Positions 46,505-55,321 of a DNA stretch of 64,000 bases are shown one piece after another. Below the pieces are notes generated by a model that searched no databases, had not been told where the DNA came from, and saw nothing but the letters and a program-made list of their open reading frames with translations. The stretch's first letter is position 1, and each line of letters begins with the position of its first letter. Source of the DNA: an uncultured Nocardioides sp. (GTDB lineage: Bacteria; Actinomycetota; Actinomycetes; Propionibacteriales; Nocardioidaceae); assembly GCF_947488515.1 (NCBI RefSeq), contig NZ_CANKZF010000001.1, positions 1,054,001 through 1,118,000 on the forward strand, read 5' to 3'. The position numbers were made by a program, and so were the translations under genes.

Positions 46505-46590
46505 GCCCCCAGTCTGGACCTGCGGACCGACAGCCTCCATCCTTCGGTCACGGCCCGACGTCCCGGGCACGGCACCCGGTGGTGCTGGCG

Positions 46591-47595
46591 TCAGGCGGGC
46601 ATCTGGTCGAGCGCGGAGCGGATCGCCCTGAGCGCGTCGTTGGACGAGTTCACCCGCCAGTCGCGCTCCTTGTTGCCCTGGAACCAGCACACGGCCCGGA
46701 CCCGCGGGAAGGTGGTCGCGGCGAACATGTCGGTGATCCAGCGTCCCTTCGAGGCGGACTTGATGCGGGGTGCCCCGTCGTCGTACGACGGCTCCTTGCA
46801 GCCGACCTCGCAGATCCACACCGGAGCGGTGGGGTGCAGGGCGACGAGCCGGTCGTACTGCTCGCGGTAGATGTCCTCGAAGGTGCGCCACGGCCCCCAG
46901 CTGAGGCCGGTGTTGCCCCAGTTGTAGCCGTCGAGGCCGAGGACGTCGACGTAGTCGTCACCGGGGTAGATGGTGCGGATGTCCGTCGTGCCCTCGTAGG
47001 TGTCGGTCGTCGGGTTGAACACCCAGCGCAGGTTGGTGACGTCCCGGTCGCGCAGGTAGGTCACGAGGTAGCGCCAGGCCGCGACGAACTCCTCCGGCGT
47101 GCCGCCGTGCTCCTTCTCGCCGGCGGGGGTCGGCTGGAACGAGGTCCAGTCGCCGTTCATCTCCGGCCAGGGGCGCACGTACATGACGTACGGGAAGGCG
47201 CGCGCCGCCGCGGCGATCTGGTCGAGGTAGGCGTCGTGCAGGCCGGCCGGCCACTCGCTGTAGCGGAACTTCCCGATCTCCCACGCGACCAGCAGGTCGC
47301 GCGCGCCACCCCGAGCGGTGTCGAGGTCCTGCTGGGCGGGGAAGACGACGTCGGGTCCGTAGAAGTAGGACGCGATCGAGACCGGCGCCTGGACGGTCCG
47401 CTGGAGGTCGTCGAGGACGCCGGGGGTCCACGGCACGTCCCACGCGTACGCGCCGAACCGGACCTGCCGCCCCAGCGGGGTGCCTGAGGCGGCGTACGCC
47501 CTGCCGGGCGCGACGGACAGTGCCGCGGCGGCGGGGCCGAGGAGGGAGGCGACCACGAGGGCGCGACGAGACAGGGTGGAACCGAGGAACGACAC
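46591..47595 (-). CDS. Secreted glycoside hydrolase, GH26-like
   Basis: 334 aa. The signal peptide has a twin-arginine-like motif (TLSRRALVVASLL) and ends near APGRAYA (residue 34). The TIM-barrel shows RPWPEMNGDW, where the Glu is the probable acid/base, and WICEVGCKE, where the Glu is the probable nucleophile; this pair and the spacing of about 125 residues are those of GH26 (beta-mannanase and related endo-glucanases/lichenases). WGNTGLSWGPWRTFEDIY is also typical. The exact glucan cannot be told. GTG at 47595 with GGAG 5 nt upstream gives the intact signal. It is divergent from the YihY-family gene. Confidence 0.8.
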   Translation of the reverse strand: MSFLGSTLSRRALVVASLLGPAAAALSVAPGRAYAASGTPLGRQVRFGAYAWDVPWTPGVLDDLQRTVQAPVSIASYFYGPDVVFPAQQDLDTARGGARDLLVAWEIGKFRYSEWPAGLHDAYLDQIAAAARAFPYVMYVRPWPEMNGDWTSFQPTPAGEKEHGGTPEEFVAAWRYLVTYLRDRDVTNLRWVFNPTTDTYEGTTDIRTIYPGDDYVDVLGLDGYNWGNTGLSWGPWRTFEDIYREQYDRLVALHPTAPVWICEVGCKEPSYDDGAPRIKSASKGRWITDMFAATTFPRVRAVCWFQGNKERDWRVNSSNDALRAIRSALDQMPA

Positions 47596-47730
47596 GGAGA
47601 CTCCGAGAAGGTCGAGAACGTCTGCCAGCGGCCGCGACGGCCGGTGGGACTTCCAGAGTAGAGGCGGGCGGAGCCCCCGTCCGGCGAATCCGGGCACTCC
47701 TCCGCCGTGGCCGCCGCCTAGGGTGCGCCC

Positions 47731-48720
47731 ATGACCACCGCGCGGACCGTTCCCGTCACCACCGAGATGGACGGTGACGAGCTGGACGCGCTCGACGCCT
47801 GGCACCTCGCACGCCACCACGGGCTGGGGAAGATCGCAGTGGAGTCCTTCGTGCGCTTCCGCTACGGCGACGGGTTCACCAACTCGCGCGCGCTCGCCCT
47901 GCAGGCCTGCCTCGCCGTCGTCCCCTTCCTCCTCGCCCTGACGGGCCTCGCCTCCGACATCGACCGCGAGCGGCCCGCCGCGGTCGTGGCGCACGTCGTC
48001 GACTCGCTCTCCCCCGGCTCGGGCGACGGCGACGCGCTCGCCTCGGCGGTCGACGACTCGGACGCCTCCGAGCGCGCCGGCGAGATCGCCCTGGTGCTGG
48101 GCCTCGGCTTCGCGCTCCTGTCGATGACCACGGCGATGGCGCAGGTCGAGCGCGGCGCCAACCGCATCTACGGCATCCGGCGCGACCGCAAGGCGCTCCA
48201 CAAGTACGGCCGGGCGGCGGTGCTGACCGCCGTGCTCGCCGCGCCTGTCGGCGTCGGGTTCGTGATGATCGTCGGCGGCGGCGCGCTCGGCGAGGCGATG
48301 GCGGAGAGCTACGGCTGGTCCGACACGGCCGTCGACTGGTGGAACGGTCTGCGGTGGCCGGTCGGCATCGCGCTGCTGGTGTTCGCGATCGCCGTGCTGC
48401 TCGACCACGCGCCGCGCCGCCGGCAGCCCGCCCTCTCGTGGCTCGCGCTCGGGTCGGGGATCGCCGTGGTGCTCAGTGCCATCGCCACTGCCGGGCTCGC
48501 GGCGTACGTCTCGCTCAGCGGGTCGTTCGGCAGCGTGTACGGGCCCCTCGCCGGCGTGTTCGCCCTGCTGCTGTGGGCGCTGCTGTCGTCCGTGGCGTTC
48601 TTCTACGGCACGGCCGTGTGCGCCCAGCTCGAGGCGCTCCGGGCGGGCCAGGTCGAACCGGCGCTCGACGACCCGGGCCGCCCGCACGCCACGACCGTCG
48701 GGGACCAGGTCGCCGGCTGA
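47731..48720 (+). CDS. YihY/BrkB-family inner-membrane protein
   Basis: 329 aa with about six transmembrane helices. Family landmarks: SFVRFRYGDGFTNSRALALQACLAVVPFLLAL near residues 32-65, RGANRIYGIRRDR near 140, and the C-terminal helix VFALLLWALLSSVAFFYGTAVCAQLEA with the conserved F-Y-G. The family was once annotated as ribonuclease BN or virulence factor BrkB; its transport or structural role is unresolved. ATG at 47731 has TAGGGT exactly 6 nt upstream, so the transcript is probably leaderless. Confidence 0.88.
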   Translation: MTTARTVPVTTEMDGDELDALDAWHLARHHGLGKIAVESFVRFRYGDGFTNSRALALQACLAVVPFLLALTGLASDIDRERPAAVVAHVVDSLSPGSGDGDALASAVDDSDASERAGEIALVLGLGFALLSMTTAMAQVERGANRIYGIRRDRKALHKYGRAAVLTAVLAAPVGVGFVMIVGGGALGEAMAESYGWSDTAVDWWNGLRWPVGIALLVFAIAVLLDHAPRRRQPALSWLALGSGIAVVLSAIATAGLAAYVSLSGSFGSVYGPLAGVFALLLWALLSSVAFFYGTAVCAQLEALRAGQVEPALDDPGRPHATTVGDQVAG

Positions 48721-48742
48721 CAGCCGTGCCCCCGAGGCCGGG

Positions 48743-49396
48743 TCACGCCAGCAGGAGCGGGAGCAGCGGCCGGAGGTCGCCGTGGACCTCGACCGCGCCG
48801 GCGCCGAGGAGCACCTCGCGCGGGTGGGACGTGCCGATGCCGTGCACCTGGCGTACGCCGGCACCGAGCGCCGCGCGGACACCGGCCGGCGAGTCCTCCG
48901 CCGCCAGCGCGGCCGCAGGGTCGGCGTCCAGCCTCCGGCAGGCGAGCGCGAAGCCGGCCGGGTGCGGCTTGCCGTCCTTGACGTCGCGGGCGGTGACGAC
49001 GAGGTCGACGCTGTCGAGCTCGAGGGTCAGCGACTCGACCAGTGACCGGTGCACCCAGTCCGGCCCGGCCGAGGTGACGATCGCGACCGGCGTGCCGCCG
49101 GCGCGGGCCGCCTCGATCAGCTCCCGGGCGCCCGGCACGGCGCGCGCCGCCTCGTCCGGCACGTGCTCGAGCACCTCGGCGAGAACGGCCTCGGGGTCGA
49201 GGCCGTCCCAGGGGCCGGGCTCGGTCGCGAAGACGTCGACAGCCCGGCGGCCGGTGAACACGGAGAGGTCGGGGAGCTCCCAGCCCTTGTGGGCGAAGAA
49301 CGACTCGTAGCCGCGCCGGTGCAGCGGCTCGGAGTCGACCAGCGTCCCGTCGAGGTCGAGCAGGAGTGCGGAGACCCCCGTCGTCGCCCCCGTCAT
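48743..49396 (-). CDS. HAD-superfamily sugar-phosphate phosphatase/phosphomutase-like
   Basis: 217-aa HAD hydrolase. Motif I LLLDLDGTLVDSEP with nucleophile Asp near residue 14, motif II VTSAGP (Ser/Thr), motif III Lys in GKPHPAGF, and motif IV AAEDSPAG are all present. A cap with GxxxxD between motifs I and II suits the beta-phosphoglucomutase/sugar phosphatase group. Its ATG overlaps the stop of the PTS EIIA gene (ATGA at 49393-49396), so it belongs to the GlcNAc operon and probably acts on a sugar phosphate made there; the exact substrate is inferred. Confidence 0.85.
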   Translation of the reverse strand: MTGATTGVSALLLDLDGTLVDSEPLHRRGYESFFAHKGWELPDLSVFTGRRAVDVFATEPGPWDGLDPEAVLAEVLEHVPDEAARAVPGARELIEAARAGGTPVAIVTSAGPDWVHRSLVESLTLELDSVDLVVTARDVKDGKPHPAGFALACRRLDADPAAALAAEDSPAGVRAALGAGVRQVHGIGTSHPREVLLGAGAVEVHGDLRPLLPLLLA

Positions 49397-49860
49397 GCGG
49401 TCGCGAAGAGCACGTCGCCGGCAGCCACGGACCCGCCGATGGCGTCGCTCGTGACCGACCCCTTCGGTGCGTCCATCAGCACGACCGGGACGATCGGCGA
49501 GACGTCCTGGCCGCTGGCCGTGGGCGGCAGCGAGGACGGGTCCCACGTGATCATCGGGTCGCCCGCGGCGACCTCGCCCCCCTGGGTGGCGAGGACATCG
49601 AAGCCCTCCCCCTCCAGGCGGACGGTGTTGATGCCGAGGTGCACGAGGACGCCGACGCCGTCGCCGAGGACGACGAAGGCGTGGGGCAGGACCTTGACGA
49701 CCTTGCCGGCGATCGGCGACACCACGGTGGTGCGGCCGGGCTCGGGCTCGATGGCCACGCCGGGGCCGACCATCTCCTCGGCGAAGACGGGATCGGGCAC
49801 GTCCGCCATCGCGACGACCCGTCCCGGGCAGGGGGCGAGGACCTGGACGGCTCCGCTCAC
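49393..49860 (-). CDS. PTS system EIIA component, glucose/GlcNAc type
   Basis: 155-aa soluble EIIA of the Glc family, which passes phosphate from HPr to EIIB. The phosphorylated His is in VLVHLGINTV near residue 80, and the VVSPIAGKVVKV and GDVLFATA strands are typical. The GTG at 49860 overlaps the stop of EIIB (GTGA), and its own stop overlaps the HAD ATG. In many bacteria EIIA, EIIB and EIIC are fused; here each is a separate protein. Confidence 0.92.
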   Translation of the reverse strand: MSGAVQVLAPCPGRVVAMADVPDPVFAEEMVGPGVAIEPEPGRTTVVSPIAGKVVKVLPHAFVVLGDGVGVLVHLGINTVRLEGEGFDVLATQGGEVAAGDPMITWDPSSLPPTASGQDVSPIVPVVLMDAPKGSVTSDAIGGSVAAGDVLFATA

Positions 49861-50090
49861 ATCAGGTCCTCGATGTCGTCGGCGAGGTTGTCCGCCTCGG
49901 GCCCGACGACCACCTGGACGACGGTGCCGCTCGCCATCACGCCGTGGGCTCCGGCGGCCTTGAGGGCCGCCTGGTCCACGATCGAGCCGTACTTGACCTC
50001 GGTGCGGAGGCGGGTGATGCACGCCTCGATCTCGACGATGTTGTCGGCGCCACCGAGGCCGGCCAGGATCTGCTCTGCCTTGCTGCTCAT
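49857..50090 (-). CDS. PTS system EIIB component, glucose/GlcNAc type
   Basis: 77-aa EIIB domain as a stand-alone protein. The phospho-accepting Cys is in EIEACITRLR near residue 24, followed by VKYGSIVDQAALKAAGAHGV, typical of the Glc/GlcNAc EIIB fold. It receives phosphate from EIIA and gives it to the sugar bound in EIIC. ATG at 50090 has AAAGGAA 6 nt upstream; a longer frame to 50147 is not supported. It follows the SIS-domain gene after 69 nt on the same strand. Confidence 0.92.
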   Translation of the reverse strand: MSSKAEQILAGLGGADNIVEIEACITRLRTEVKYGSIVDQAALKAAGAHGVMASGTVVQVVVGPEADNLADDIEDLM

Positions 50091-50159
50091 CTCAGGTTCC
50101 TTTCGTGGGTGGATCCACTGTCGCGTACGCCGACGGGTGCGGCGCAAGGGTCGTAGGGG

Positions 50160-51212
50160 TCAGCGGTCGGTCTGGGTGACCTTCTTGAGGCCGCGCGGGT
50201 TGTCGGGGTCGAGGCCCAGCCGACGGGCCATCTGCTCGATCATCAGCTGCGCGGGCACGATCGACGCGATGGGCTCCACTGTCTCGGGCAGGTCCGGCCC
50301 CGCCAGGTGGAGGTCGCACTCGGCCGCGAAGTCGGGCGTCCCACCGAGCCCGAGGACGCGCGCCCCGCGCTCGTGGAGGTCGCGGACCAGGTCGACCATC
50401 GGCTCGGCGAGCGGGCCCTCGCCCGCGCCGACCAGCACGGCCAGCAGCCCCTCGCTCACCACCGAGATCGGGCCGTGGCGCAGGTCGGCGTAGGAGTAGC
50501 CGCGCACCGGGCGCAGGCACGTCTCCTCCATCTTCAGCGCCGTCTCCAGCGCGGTGCCGAGGAGCAGCCCGCGACCCGACACGACCACCCGGTCGGTGGT
50601 GGCCAGCGCCTCGGCAGCCGCGTCGACATCGGTGCGCAGGAGCTGCTCGACGGCGCCGGGCACGCGGTCGAGCGCGTCACCCAGCGGCGCCTCCCCGAGC
50701 GCGTCGGCGAGGACGGCGAGGGCCACGAGCTGGGTGAGGTACGACTTGGTCGCCGGCACCGCGACCTCGGGACCGGCCCGGGTCACGAGCGCGACGTCGG
50801 CGGCGTCGGCGAGCGGCGACCCCTCGACGTTGGTCACGCCCACGGTCGCGGCCCCGCAGGCTCGCGCCCACTCCTGGGTCTCGACGATCTCGGCGGTCGC
50901 ACCGGACTGGGACACCGAGACCACGAGCGTGTCCGAGAGGTCGAGGCGCGCGCCGTAGTGGGTGGCGACGCTGGGCGCGGCCAGCCCGGCGGGGACGCCG
51001 GCGGCCACCTCAAGCAGGTAGCGGCCGTAGATCGCGGCGTTGTCACTCGACCCGCGCGCGACGAGCAGCACGCGGCGGCGCCCTGCGGCGAGCTCGCGCA
51101 GTCGCGGCTGCTCGGGCAGGAGCGCGTCGAGGGTGCGGCGGGCGGCCGCGGGCTGCTCGGCGATCTCGGACGCCATCTGCGTCGCGGGTGAAGCCGGGAG
51201 TGAGGTGTCCAT
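50160..51212 (-). CDS. SIS-domain sugar-phosphate enzyme, probable glucosamine-6-phosphate deaminase (NagB-II-like)
   Basis: 350 aa with two SIS domains, like the isomerase half of GlmS but without the glutaminase half. LLVARGSSDNAAIYGRYLLE starts the first, SVSQSGATAEI and AVPATKSYLTQL carry phosphate-binding Ser/Thr, the second holds VVSGRGLLLGTALETALKMEE, and the tail has ARRLGLDPDNPRGLKKVTQT, typical of GlmS. NagB-II-type enzymes of this design convert glucosamine-6-P to fructose-6-P plus ammonia, which is the step missing from this GlcNAc locus. The role is inferred from family and locus. ATG at 51212, divergent from the GntR gene across a dre-like site. Confidence 0.82.
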   Translation of the reverse strand: MDTSLPASPATQMASEIAEQPAAARRTLDALLPEQPRLRELAAGRRRVLLVARGSSDNAAIYGRYLLEVAAGVPAGLAAPSVATHYGARLDLSDTLVVSVSQSGATAEIVETQEWARACGAATVGVTNVEGSPLADAADVALVTRAGPEVAVPATKSYLTQLVALAVLADALGEAPLGDALDRVPGAVEQLLRTDVDAAAEALATTDRVVVSGRGLLLGTALETALKMEETCLRPVRGYSYADLRHGPISVVSEGLLAVLVGAGEGPLAEPMVDLVRDLHERGARVLGLGGTPDFAAECDLHLAGPDLPETVEPIASIVPAQLMIEQMARRLGLDPDNPRGLKKVTQTDR

Positions 51213-51255
51213 CGTGGTCCTTGACAACGTCGACGGGTCGGAGCCATGCTCTGCA

Positions 51256-51271
51256 ACTGGTACGTACCAGA
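51256..51271. promoter_or_regulatory. DasR/NagR-type dre operator
   Basis: ACTGGT-ACGT-ACCAGA at 51256-51271 with a perfect CTGGTACGTACCAG core (51257-51270) matches the dre consensus half sites ACTGGT/ACCAGT. A second partial site (ACCGTACCA) follows. It lies in the 96-nt gap between the SIS and GntR genes, where it can control both directions. Confidence 0.8.
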
Positions 51272-51308
51272 CCGTACCAATGGATCCATCAGACGTCGAG
51301 AGGACGAC

Positions 51309-52084
51309 ATGTCCCCCAGGATCGAGGACGGCCCGCGGCCCAAGCACGTGCAGCTGAGCGACGTGCTGGCGGAGCTGGCGACCCGCGACCTCGGGCCCGG
51401 AGCCTCGATCCCCTCGGAGCGCGAGCTCATGACGACGTACGACGTCTCCCGCGCCACGGTGCGCAAGGCCATCGACAGCCTGGTGGTCGGCGGGCTGCTA
51501 GAGAAGATCCACGGCAAGGGCACCTTCGTCGCCCGACCCCGCGTGCAGACCAGCCTGCACCTCGCGTCGTTCTCCGACGACATGCGCCGCCGCGGCCTGG
51601 TCCCGGCGACCCGCCTGATGCGCGTCGACGAGGAGCGGCCGCCGCCGGAAGTCGTCAAGGCACTGCGACTGGGCCCACGCGGCACTGCATGGCGGATCGA
51701 CCGCGTGCGGCTCGCCGACGGCCAGCCGATGGCGATCGAGCAGGGGTGGTACCCGTGCTCCCTGCTCCCCGGCCTCGACACCGCGGACCTCACCGGCTCG
51801 CTCTACACGCTCTTCGCGAGCAGCTACGACCTCGTCATCGACGGCGCCGAGCAGACCCTGTGGGGCGAGGCGGCGGAGGGTGCGACCGCGCGCCGCCTCG
51901 AGGCCCCCGTCCACACACCGCTCCTGGTCTTCCGCCGCGTCTCGACCGCAGCGGGCCGACCGGTCGAGTACGTCGTCTCCCGCTACCGGGGCGACCGCTA
52001 CCAGGTCCACATGAGCCTCGGCGCCACCCCCGACGCCGTCGGAAGAAGCAGCACCAACAGCACCACCAGAAGGGATCGATCCTG

Positions 52085-52085
<1 letters not shown>
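51309..52085 (+). CDS. GntR-family regulator with UTRA domain, DasR/NagR-like
   Basis: 258 aa. The N-terminal GntR winged helix (residues about 10-75: LGPGASIPSERELMTTYDVSRATVRKAID, then the LLEKIHGKGTFVA wing) is followed by a UTRA effector-binding domain (about 95-245). HutC/UTRA regulators such as DasR and NagR bind glucosamine-6-P or GlcNAc-6-P and lose DNA affinity. ATG at 51309 with GAGAGGA 6 nt upstream. A dre operator lies 37 nt before the start, consistent with auto- and divergent regulation. Its stop TGA overlaps the ATG of the EIIC gene by one base. Confidence 0.9.
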
Positions 52086-53332
<1,247 letters not shown>

Positions 53333-53333
53333 C

Positions 53334-54503
53334 GTGATCCTCGCGGCCTCACAGGTGGTCACCCCGGCGCGGGTACTCGCGCCGGGGTGGCTCCTCCTCG
53401 ACGGCGACCGCATCGTCGAGGTCGGCGAGGGGGCGCCTCCGCGCGAGCCCGACGTCGACCTCGGCGGGGCGACCGTCGTCCCGGGGTTCGTCGACCTCCA
53501 CGTGCACGGCGGCGGGGGTGCGTCGTTCGACCTCGGTACGGCGGACGCGGCTGCAGTCGTCGCCGACACCCACCTCGCCCACGGGACGACGTCGATGGCG
53601 GCCAGCCTGGTCACCGACTCCCCGCAGCGGATGGCCGACGCCGTCCGCGAGCTCGCCCTGCTGGTGCAGGACGGTCGGCTCGCCGGCATCCACCTCGAGG
53701 GCCCCTGGCTGAGCCCGCAGCGCTCCGGCGCCCACCAGCCCGGCTCGCTCACCCACCCGGACCCGGCCGCGGTCCAGGCCCTCCTCGCCGCGGGAGACCC
53801 ATCGACAGGCTCAGGACGGCGCGGCGCCGTACGCATGGTCACCCTCGCACCCGAGCTGCCCGGCGGGATCGAGGCCGTACGGCAGCTCGACGACGCCGGC
53901 GTCGTCGCCGCGATCGGCCACACCGACGCGACGTACGACGAGTCGCGAGCCGCCCTCGACGCCGGCGCCCGCCTCGGCACGCACCTCTTCAACGCGATGC
54001 GCCCGCTCCACCACCGCGACCCCGGCCCCGTCGGCGCGCTGCTCGACTCGCCCGTCGACGTCGAGCTGATCGCCGACGGCGTGCACCTGCACCCGGCCGT
54101 GCTCCGCATGGTGTTCGCTGCCGCGCCCGGCCGTGCCGTCCTCGTCACCGACGCGATGGCCGCCGCGGGCGCTCCGGACGGCGCCTACCGGCTGGGCCCG
54201 ATGGCGATCGAGGTGCGCGACGGCGTGGCACGTCTCGCCGACGGGAGCGGCACCGGTGCGATCGCCGGCTCCACCCTCACCATGGACGCAGCGGTCCGCT
54301 TCGCCGTGCGCACCGCAGGCCTGCCGCTCCTCGACGTGGTGCACGCCGCCAGCACCGCGCCGGCGCGGGTGTGGGGCCTGGACGACGTCGGCGCGCTCGA
54401 GGCAGGTCGTCGCGCCGACCTCGTCGTGCTGGACGAGGACCTGCACGTGGACCGGACGATGCGCGCCGGCGCCTGGGTCAGCCCTTCGTCGATCCGAGCG
54501 TGA
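53334..54503 (+). CDS. nagA: N-acetylglucosamine-6-phosphate deacetylase
   Basis: 389-aa amidohydrolase that removes acetate from GlcNAc-6-P to give glucosamine-6-P. Family motifs in order: PGFVDLHVHGGGG (near residues 50-62), the metal ligand Glu in GIHLEGPWLSP, IGHTDATYDE with metal His, HLFNAMRPLHHRDPG with metal His, and VTDAMAAAG with the catalytic Asp. GTG at 53334 starts 1 nt after the EIIC stop. Residues near 157-163 (DPSTGSG) come from an inserted REP-like element and seem to lengthen a surface loop without breaking the frame. It is the second enzyme of the GlcNAc pathway coded here. Confidence 0.95.
   Translation: MILAASQVVTPARVLAPGWLLLDGDRIVEVGEGAPPREPDVDLGGATVVPGFVDLHVHGGGGASFDLGTADAAAVVADTHLAHGTTSMAASLVTDSPQRMADAVRELALLVQDGRLAGIHLEGPWLSPQRSGAHQPGSLTHPDPAAVQALLAAGDPSTGSGRRGAVRMVTLAPELPGGIEAVRQLDDAGVVAAIGHTDATYDESRAALDAGARLGTHLFNAMRPLHHRDPGPVGALLDSPVDVELIADGVHLHPAVLRMVFAAAPGRAVLVTDAMAAAGAPDGAYRLGPMAIEVRDGVARLADGSGTGAIAGSTLTMDAAVRFAVRTAGLPLLDVVHAASTAPARVWGLDDVGALEAGRRADLVVLDEDLHVDRTMRAGAWVSPSSIRA
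53798..53819. repeat. REP-like element inside nagA
   Basis: CATCGACAGGCTCAGGACGG (within 53798-53819) is a sequence type (TCGACAAGCTCAGG family) that I recall recurring as dispersed repeats in many bacterial genomes. Here it lies in frame in nagA, coding DPSTGSG. Only one copy was noticed in this window. Confidence 0.5.
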
Positions 54504-54599
54504 GCCCGGTCCTGGACCCCGAGGGGGCCCGGGTGCTGCGACTCGTGGCCGTGGGCTGAGCCCGGCGCCGCTTCCCGAACCGGGCCTACCCTGCTGGAC

Positions 54600-55229
54600 A
54601 TGGACGCACACGCCTGGGACGAGAGGTACGCCGCCACCGACCTGGTCTGGTCGCGCGAGCCCAACCAGTTCGTGGCCGCCGAGCTCGCCGACCTGCCTCC
54701 GGGCACTGCGGTGGACCTCGCGGCCGGCGAGGGACGCAACGCCATCTGGCTCGCCTCGCGCGGGTGGTCGGCGGTCGCCGTCGACTTCTCGCAGGTCGCC
54801 CTGGACAAGGGCGCCCGCCTGGCTGCCGGCGACCCCCGCGGGCTCGACGTGACGTGGGTCCGCGCCGACGCCACCACCTGGGAGCCGGCGGAGCCGGTCG
54901 ACCTCGTCGTGGTGGCCTACCTGCAGGTCCCCGCGGGCGACCGGCGGCGGGCCGTGCGCAACGCGGTCGGGATGCTGCGTCCCGGCGGGACGTTCCTGCT
55001 GGTCGCCCACGACTCGAGCAACCTCACCGACGGCACCGGTGGGCCGCAGGACCCGACGGTGCTGATGACCGCCCAGGACGTCGTCGGCGACCTGACGAGC
55101 ACGGCCGACCTCGACGTGGAGGTGCTGCGCGCCGAGCGGGTCGCCCGCGAGGTCACCGCGGCCGACGGCCACGGCGGCGAGGAGCGTCGTACGGCGTGGG
55201 ACTGCCTGGTCCGGGTGGTCAGGCGCTGA
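54600..55229 (+). CDS. Class I SAM-dependent methyltransferase
   Basis: 209 aa with the class I methyltransferase fold. SAM-binding motif I is VDLAAGEGRNAIWLASRGW (near residues 39-57), motif II AVDFSQVALDKGA near 62-74, VRADATTWEP near 88-97, and LRPGGTFLLVAHD near 129-141. The N-terminus (WDERYAATDLVWSREPNQFV) resembles the TehB/thiopurine-methyltransferase-like group that methylates tellurite, halides or thiols. The substrate is not determined. ATG at 54600 has TACCCT 7 nt upstream and no ribosome-binding site. It converges with the large secreted protein gene across a terminator. Confidence 0.85.
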   Translation: MDAHAWDERYAATDLVWSREPNQFVAAELADLPPGTAVDLAAGEGRNAIWLASRGWSAVAVDFSQVALDKGARLAAGDPRGLDVTWVRADATTWEPAEPVDLVVVAYLQVPAGDRRRAVRNAVGMLRPGGTFLLVAHDSSNLTDGTGGPQDPTVLMTAQDVVGDLTSTADLDVEVLRAERVAREVTAADGHGGEERRTAWDCLVRVVRR

Positions 55230-55233
55230 CGAC

Positions 55234-55267
55234 GACGGCCCGCCCTCCGGTGGGAGGACGGGCCGTC
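55234..55267. terminator. Bidirectional hairpin terminator
   Basis: GACGGCCCGCCCTCC (55234-55248) pairs with GGAGGACGGGCCGTC (55253-55267) with a single mismatch over a 4-nt loop. It lies between the convergent methyltransferase and secreted-protein genes. Confidence 0.8.
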
Positions 55268-55321
55268 GGGGGGTGTCCGGGGGTCAGACGTTGATGCGCG
55301 CCTGACCACCCGGGAACCGGG

